Origin: Bombus terrestris
Taxonomy: Eukaryota; Arthropoda; Insecta; Hymenoptera; Apidae
Assembly (NCBI RefSeq): GCF_910591885.1
Contig: NW_025963557.1
Span: 1,302,001-1,366,000 of the forward strand
Length of the DNA stretch: 64,000 nt
Direction of reading: 5' to 3'
The notes under the pieces were generated by a model. It searched no databases and had not been told where the DNA came from. It saw only the letters and a program-made list of their open reading frames with translations. This document shows positions 56,201-64,000 of the stretch, in pieces. Position 1 is the stretch's first letter. The number at the start of each line of letters is the position of its first letter. A program made the translations under genes and the position numbers.

Positions 56201-58871
56201 GGAGTATTACGTTATAACGTATGACGTTATGTATTATTACGATATAGCGTACTACGCTATATAGAATTACGATATAACGCACAACGTTATGTCGTATTAC
56301 GTTATAACGTATGAGGTCATGTTGTATTACGTTATCACGAATATCGTAATATTGTGTTACTTTATGACGTATGACGTCATGTAGTATTACTTTATGACGT
56401 ATGACGTCATGTAGTATTACGTTATAACATATGACGTCATGTAGTATTACGATATAACGTACAACGTTGCATAGAATTACGATATAACGCACAACGTTAT
56501 GTCGTATTACGTTATAACGTATCATGTCATGTAGTATTACGTTATAACGTATGACGTCATGTGGTATTACGTTATTGCGAATAACGTTTTATTGTGTTAC
56601 TTTATGACGTATGACGTCATGTAGTATTACGTTATAACGTATGACGGTATGTAATATTACGTTATTCCGTATAACGTTATATAGTGTTACTTTATGTAGT
56701 ATGACTTATGTAGTATGACGTGATGTATTATTACTTTATAATGTATGACCTTATGTAGCATTACGGTATTACGAATGACGTTGTATTGTGTTACTTTATA
56801 ACGTATGACGTTATTTAGTGTTACGTTATAATGTATGACGTCGTGTAGTATTACGTTATAACGTATGACGTTATGTATTATTACGATATAACGTAATACG
56901 TTATGCAGTATTGGGTTATAACGTATGACGTCATGTAGTTTTGCGTTATAACGTATGACGTTACGCAGTATTACGTTATAACGTATGATGTTATGGAGTA
57001 TTACAATATAACGTATGACGTTATGTATTATTAAGAAATAGCGTACAACGTTATATAGAATTACGATATAACGCACAACGTTATGTCGTATTACGTTATA
57101 ACGTATGAGGTCATGTGGTATTACGTTATTACGAATATCGTAATATTGTGTTACTTCATGGGGTATGACGTCATGTAGTATTACTTTATGACATATGACG
57201 TCATGTAGTATTACTTTATGACGTATGACGTCATGTAGCATTAGGATATAACTTATTACGTTATGTAGTATTACGTTATTACGAATAACGTTACATAGTG
57301 ATACTTTATAACGTATGACCTTATGTTGTGTTATGTTATAACGTATGACGTCATGTGGTATTACGTTATTACGAATAACGTTATATTGTGTTACTTTATG
57401 TAGTATGACTTATGCAGTATGACGTGACGTAGTATTACTTTATAATGTATGACGTTATGTAGCATTACGGTATTACGAATAACGTTGTATTTTGTTACTT
57501 TATAACGTATGGCGTTATTTAGTGTTACGTTATAACGTATGACGTCGTGTAGTATTACGTTATAACGTATGACGTTATGTATTATTACGATATAACGTAA
57601 TACGTTATGCAGTATTGGGTTATAACGTATGACGTCATGTAGTTTTGCGTTATAACGTATGACGTTACGCAGTATTACGTTATAACGTATGATGTTATGG
57701 AGTATTACGTTATAACGTATGACGTTATGTATTATTACGATATAGCGTACAACGTTATATAGAGTTACGATATAACGCATAACGTTATGTCGTATTACGT
57801 TATAAGGTATGAGGTCATGTGGTATTACGTTATTACGAATATCGTAATGTTGTGTTACTTTATGAGGTATGACGTCATGTAGTATTACTTTATGACGTAT
57901 GACGTCATGTAGTATTACGTTATAACGTATGACGTTACGCAGTATTACGTTATAACGTATGATGTTATGGAGTATTACGTTATAACGTATGACGTCATGT
58001 GGTATTACTTTACTACGAATAACGTTATATTGTGTTACTTTATAACGTATGGCGTTATGTAGTGTTACGTTATAACGTATGACGTCGTGTAGTATTACGT
58101 TATAACGTATGACGTTATGTATTATTACGATATAACGTAATACGTTATGCAGTATTAGGTTATAACGTATGACGTTATGGAGTATTACGTTATAACGTAT
58201 GACGTCATGTGGTATTACGTTATTACGAATAACGTTATATTGTGTTACTTTATAACGTATGGCGTTATGGAGTGTTAGGTTATAACGTATGACGTCGTGT
58301 AGTATTACGTTATAACGTATGGGGTTATGTAGTATTACTATATAACGTGTGACGTCATGTGGTATTACGTTATTGCTAATAACGGTATATTGTGCTACTT
58401 TATGACGTATGACGCCATGTAGTATTACGTCATAACGTATGACGGTATGAAATATTACGTTATTCCGTATAACGTTATATAATCTTACTTTATGATGTAT
58501 GACGTTATGTTGTATTACGTTATAACGTATGCCGTCATGTAGTATTAGGATATAACTTATTACGTTATGTAGTATTACGTTATTACGAATAACATTATAT
58601 AGTGATACTTTATAACGTATGACCTCATGTTGTGTTACGTTATAACATATGACGTCATGTAGTATTACGTTATTACGAATATCGTTACATTGTGTTACGT
58701 TATAACGTATGACGGTTTGTAATATTACGTTATTCCGTATAACGTTATATAGTGTTACTTTATCAAGTATGACGTTATGTTGTATTACGTTATAACGTAT
58801 GACGTTATGGGGCATTTCGTTATAACGTATGACGTCATGTGGTATTACGCTATTACGAATAACGTTATATT
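53239..58871 (+). repeat. Segmental duplication E, copy 1 (5,633 bp)
   Basis: Hinge spacings are 374, 494, 523, 2,054, 704 and 1,484 bp from the T hinge 53239 to the T hinge 58872. The series then starts again as 374, 494, 523, 2,444, 704. The hinge at 54107 has a private GATGTT ending that recurs at 59740. Fine differences between the copies are a 90-bp loss and a 480-bp gain in copy 2. Confidence 0.9.
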
Positions 58872-61800
58872 GTGTTACTTTATGTAGTATGACTTATGTA
58901 GTATGACGTGATGTAGTATTACTTTATAATGTATGACGTTATGTAGCATTACGGTATTACGAATGACGTTGTATTGTGTTACTTTATAACGTATTTAGTC
59001 GTGTAGTATTACGTTATAACGTATGACGTTATGTATTATTACGATATAACGTAATACGTTATGCAGTATTGGGTTATAACGAATGACGTCATGTTGTATT
59101 ACGTTATAACGTGTGCCGTCAGGTAGTATTACGTTATAACGTATGACGTTACGCAGTATTACGTTATAACGTATGACGTTATGGGGCATTACGTTATAAC
59201 GTATGACGTCATGTGGTATTGCGTTATTACGAATAACGTTATATTGTGTTACTTTATGTACTATGACTTATGTAGTACGACGTGATGTAGTATTACTTTA
59301 TAATGTATGACGTTATGTAGCATTACGGTATTACGAGTAACGTTGTATTGAGTTACTTTATAACGTATGACGTCATGTAGTATTACGATATAACGTATGA
59401 CGTTATGTATTATTACGATATAGCGTACAACGTTATATAGAATTACGATATAACGCACAACGTTATGTCGTATTACGTTATAACGTATGAGGTCATGTGG
59501 TATTACGTTATTACGAATATCGTAATATTGTGTTACTTTATGACGTATGACGTCATGTAGTATTACGTCATAACGTATGACGGTGTGAAATATTATGTTA
59601 TTCCGTATAACGTTATATAGTGTTACCTTATGAAGTATGACGTTATGTTGTATTACGTTATAACGTATGATGTTATGGAGTATTACGTTATAACGTATGA
59701 CGTCATGTGGTATTGCTTTATTACGAATAACGTTATATTCTGTTTCTTCATGTAGTATGACTTATGTAGTATGACGTGATGTTGTATTACTTTATAATGT
59801 ATGACGTTATGTAGCATTAGGTATTACGAGTAATGTTGTATTGTGTTACTTTATAACGTATGACGTTATGTAGTGTTACGTTATAACGTATGACGTTATG
59901 TATTATTACGATATAACGTATGACGCCATGCAGTATTAGGTTATAACGTATGACGTCATGTAGTATTACTTTATGACGTATGACGTCATGTAGTATTACG
60001 TTATAACTTATGACGGTATGAAATATTACGTTATTCCGTATAACGTTATATTGTGTTACCTTATGAAGTGTGACCTTATGTTGCATTACGTTATAACGTA
60101 TGCCGTCATGTAGTATTAGGATATAACTTATTACGTTATGTAGTATTACGTTATTACGAATAACGTTACATAGTGATACTTTATAACGTATGACCTTATC
60201 TTGTGTTACGTTATAACGTATGACGTCATGTGGTATTACGTTATTACGAATAACGTTATATTGTGTTACTTTATGTAGTATGACTTATGCAGTATGACGT
60301 GACGTAGTATTACTTTATAATGTATGACGTTATGTAGCATTACGGTATTACGAATAACGTTGTATTGTGTTACTTTATAACGTATGGCGTTATTTAGTGT
60401 TACGTTATAACGTATGACGTCGTGTAGTATTACTTTATGACGTAAGACGTTATGTATTATTACGATATAACGTATGACGTTATGTATTATTACGATATAA
60501 CGTATGACGCCATGCAGTATTAGGTTATAACGTATGACGTCATGTAGTATTACTTTATGACGTATGACGTCATGTAGTATTACGTTATAACGTATGCCGG
60601 TATGAAACATTACGTTATTCCGTATAACGTTATATTGTGTTACCTTATGAAGTGTGACCTTATGTTGTATTACGTTATAACGTATGCCGTCATGTAGTAT
60701 TAGGATATAACTTATTACGTTATGTAGTATTACGTTATTACGAATAACGTTATATAGTGATACTTTATATCGTATGACCTTATCTTGTGTTACGTTATAA
60801 CGTATGACGTCATGTAGTATTATTTTATGACGTATGACGTCATGTAGTATTACTTTATGACGTAAGACGTTATGTATTATTACGATATAACGTATGACGT
60901 TATGTATTATTACGATATAACGTATGACGCCATGCAGTATTAGGTTATAACGTATGACGTCATGTAATATTACGTTATAACGTATGGCGTTATGTAGAAT
61001 TACGATATAACGTATGACGTCATGTGGTATTACGTTATTGCTAATAACGGTATATTGTGCTACTTTATGACGTATGACGTCATGTAGTATTACGTCATAA
61101 CGTATGACGGTATGAAATATTACGTTATTCCGTATAACTTTATATAGTCTTACTTTATGAAGTATGACGTTATGTTGTATTACGTTATAACGTATGCCGT
61201 CATGTAGTATTAGGATATAACTTATTACGTTATGTAGTATTACGTTATTACGAATAACATTATATAGTGATACTTTATAACGTATGACCTTATGTTGTGT
61301 TACGTTATAACATATGACGTCATGTAGTATTACGTTATTACGAATATCGATACATTGTGTTACTTTATAACGTATGACGTCATGTGGTATTACTTTACTA
61401 CGAATAACGTTATATTGTGTTACTTTATAACGTATGGCGTTATGTAGTGTTACGTTATAACGTATGACGTCGTGTAGTATTACGTTATAACGTATTACGT
61501 TATGTATTATCACGATATAACGTAATACGTTATATAGTGATACTTTATAACGTATGACCTTATGTTGTGTTACGTTATAACGTATGACGTCATGTAGTAT
61601 TACGATATAACGTACTACGTTATATAGAATTACGATATAACGCACAACGTTATGTCGTATTACGTTATAACGTATCATGTCATGTAGTTTTTCGTTATAA
61701 CGTATGACGTTACGCAGTATTACGATATAACGTATGATGTTATGGAGTATTACGTTATAACGTATGACGTTATGTATTATTACGATATAGCGTACTACGC

Positions 61801-64000
61801 TATATAGAATTACGATATAACGCACAACGTTATGTCGTATTACGTTATAACGTATGAGGTCATGTTGTATTACGTTATCACGAATATCGTAATATTGTGT
61901 TACTTTATGACGTATGACGTCATGTAGTATTACTTTATGACGTATGACGTCATGTAGTATTACGTTATAACATATGACGTCATGTAGTATTACGATATAA
62001 CGTACAACGTTGCATAGAATTACGATATAACGCACAACGTTATGTCGTATTACGTTATAACGTATCATGTCATGTAGTATTACGTTATAACGTATGACGT
62101 CATGGAGTATTACGTTATAACGTATGAGGTCATGTGGTATTACGTTATTACGAATATCGTAATGTTGTGTTACTTTATGAGGTATGACGTCATGTAGTAT
62201 TACGTTATTACGAATATCGTAATATTGTGTTACGTTATAACGTATGACGTCGTGTAGTATTACGTTATAACGTATGACGTTACGCAGTATTACGTTATAA
62301 CGTATGATGTTATGTAGTATTACGTTATAAAGTATGACGTTATGGAGTATTACGTTATAACGTATGAGGTCATGTGATATTACGTTATCACGAATATCGT
62401 AATATTGTGTTACTTTATGACGTATGACGTCATGTAGTATTACGTTATAACATATAACGTCATGTAGTATTACGATATAACGCACAACGTTGCATAGAAT
62501 TACGATATAACGCACAACGTTATGTCGTATTACGTTATAACGTATCATGTCATGTAGTATTACGTTATAACGTATGACGTCATGTGGTATTACGTTATTG
62601 CGAATAACGTTTTATTGTGTTACTTTATGACGTATGACGTCATGTAGTATTACGTTATAACGTATGACGGTATGTAATATTACGTTATTCCGTATAACGT
62701 TATATAGTGTTACTTTATGTAGTATGACTTATGTAGTATGACGTGATGTATTATTACTTTATAATGTATGACCTTATATAGCATTACGGTATTACGAATG
62801 ACGTTGTATTGTGTTACTTTATAACGTATGACGTTATTTAGTGTTACGTTATAATGTATGACGTCGTGTAGTATTACGTTATAACGTATGACGTTATGTA
62901 TTATTACGATATAACGTAATACGTTATGCAGTATTGGGTTATAACGTATGACGTCATGTAGTTTTGCGTTATAACGTATGACGTTACGCAGTATTACGTT
63001 ATAACGTATGATGTTATGGAGTATTACAATATAACGTATGACGTTATGTATTATTAAGAAATAGCGTACAACGTTATATAGAATTACGATATAACGCACA
63101 ACGTTATGTCGTATTACGTTATAACGTATGAGGTCATGTGGTATTACGTTATTACGAATATCGTAATATTGTGTTACTTCATGAGGTATGACGTCATGTA
63201 GTATTACTTTATGACATATGACGTCATGTAGTATTACTTTATGACGTATGACGTCATGTAGCATTAGGATATAACTTATTACGTTATGTAGTATTACGTT
63301 ATTACGAATAACGTTACATAGTGATACTTTATAACGTATGACCTTATGTTGTGTTATGTTATAACGTATGACGTCATGTGGTATTACGTTATTACGAATA
63401 ACGTTATATTGTGTTACTTTATGTAGTATGACTTATGCAGTATGACGTGACGTAGTATTACTTTATAATGTATGACGTTATGTAGCATTACGGTATTACG
63501 AATAACGTTGTGTTTTGTTACTTTATAACGTATGGCGTTATTTAGTGTTACGTTATAACGTATGACGTCGTGTAGTATTACGTTATAACGTATGACGTTA
63601 TGTATTATTACGATATAACGTAATACGTTATGCAGTATTGGGTTATAACGTATGACGTCATGTAGTTTTGCGTTATAACGTATGACGTTCCGCAGTATTA
63701 CGTTATAACGTATGATGTTATGGAGTATTACGTTATAACGTATGACGTTATGTATTATTACGATATAGCGTACAACGTTATATAGAGTTACGATATAACG
63801 CATAACGTTATGTCGTATTACGTTATAAGGTATGAGGTCATGTGGTATTACGTTATTACGAATATCGTAATGTTGTGTTACTTTATGAGGTATGACGTCA
63901 TGTAGTATTACTTTATGACGTATGACGTCATGTAGTATTACGTTATAACGTATGACGGTATGAAATATTACGTTATTCCGTATAACGTTATATTGTGTTA
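58872..64000 (+). repeat. Segmental duplication E, copy 2 (cut by window edge)
   Basis: Head-to-tail copy of 53,239-58,871. Offset is 5,633 up to about 60,426, 5,543 after a 90-bp deletion (54,794-54,883 of copy 1 is absent at 60,426/60,427), and 6,023 after a 480-bp insertion. The last hinge is 63411 and the copy continues beyond the right edge. If complete it would be about 6,023 bp. Confidence 0.9.
62077..62556 (+). repeat. 480-bp (16-monomer) insertion in E copy 2
   Basis: The unit before (62,047) corresponds to 56,504 and the one after (62,557) to 56,534, so 16 monomers are extra. Most of it, from about 62,234, equals the 44.45-44.80 kb piece. Its first part resembles A-related units near 20.0 kb. 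The insertion is therefore itself a mosaic. Confidence 0.82.

Larger units (their letters stand above)
1..64000 (+). repeat. Satellite DNA array, 30-bp monomer
   Basis: Every stretch I read is built from one 30-bp unit: half A (GTATTACGTTATAAC) followed by half B (GTATGACGTCATGTA). An exact consensus copy sits at 9295-9324. Units run in one orientation throughout, with mostly substitutions between copies. Distances between landmark hinges are 44 plus a multiple of 30, apart from the few small indels listed separately, so gains and losses are nearly always whole monomers. Consensus composition is 10 G+C in 30 and 3 CpG per unit. Common variants change the start (GTGTTAC, TTATTAC, GAATTAC, GCATTAC), the middle (ACTTTACTACG, ACTTTATGACG) or the end (ATGTTATGGA, ACGTTACGCA). 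Tandem arrays of this size are typical of eukaryotic heterochromatin. That assignment, and any centromeric role, is inference. Confidence 0.98.

Overview
The whole 64 kb window is one uninterrupted satellite DNA array. I see no protein-coding gene, RNA gene, transposon, CRISPR array or unique flank, and both window edges lie inside the array. The monomer is 30 bp, about 33% G+C, always in the same orientation, roughly 2,130 copies. It is a dimer of two related 15-bp halves: half A is GTATTACGTTATAAC and half B is GTATGACGTCATGTA (10 of 15 positions match). Half A centres on a 14-bp perfect palindrome (TACGTTATAACGTA) and half B on a 10-bp one (ATGACGTCAT), which contains the CREB/ATF-type octamer TGACGTCA. 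A long, pure, CpG-rich tandem array of this kind suggests eukaryotic heterochromatin (centromeric, pericentromeric, subtelomeric or sex-chromosome). I cannot name the species or match it to a named satellite.

The array is layered. Level 1 is the 15-bp half. Level 2 is the 30-bp monomer, in a few dozen variants. Level 3 is a fixed order of variants forming local units of about 8 to 9 monomers (for example 1141-1380). Level 4 is set by a 44-bp 'hinge' (15+14+15 bp) found 49 times, always in the same orientation; it is the main element that breaks the 30-bp register. Level 5 is kilobase-scale tandem segmental duplication: A (9.0-14.05 and 14.05-19.55 kb), B (about 22.96-27.3 and 27.3-31.55 kb), C (36.88-40.31 kb, a partial second copy to 41.24 kb, a third at 47.98-51.32 kb), D (42.14-43.47 and 51.88-53.24 kb) and E (53.24-58.87 kb and 58.87 kb to the window end). 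Between them lie mosaic stretches built from the same variants.

Layout: 1-1800 is 60 monomers in perfect register without a hinge. 1801-9002 has sparse hinges and small local duplications. 9003-19554 is the A pair, 19555-22960 a mosaic with two irregular insertions, and 22960-31560 the B pair with a 26-bp non-monomer filler at 24215. 31560-36877 is mosaic. 36878-64000 is hinge-rich (C, D and E blocks). Hinge subtypes segregate by position: one occurs only at 5.9-28.3 kb, three others only beyond 32.8 kb, so the two halves of the window have been homogenised separately.

Long open frames occur, nearly all on the minus strand, because 30 is divisible by 3 and one of the six frames of the monomer has no stop. 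They translate to a 10-residue repeat and end mostly at the hinges. I treat them as by-products of the repeat, not genes.
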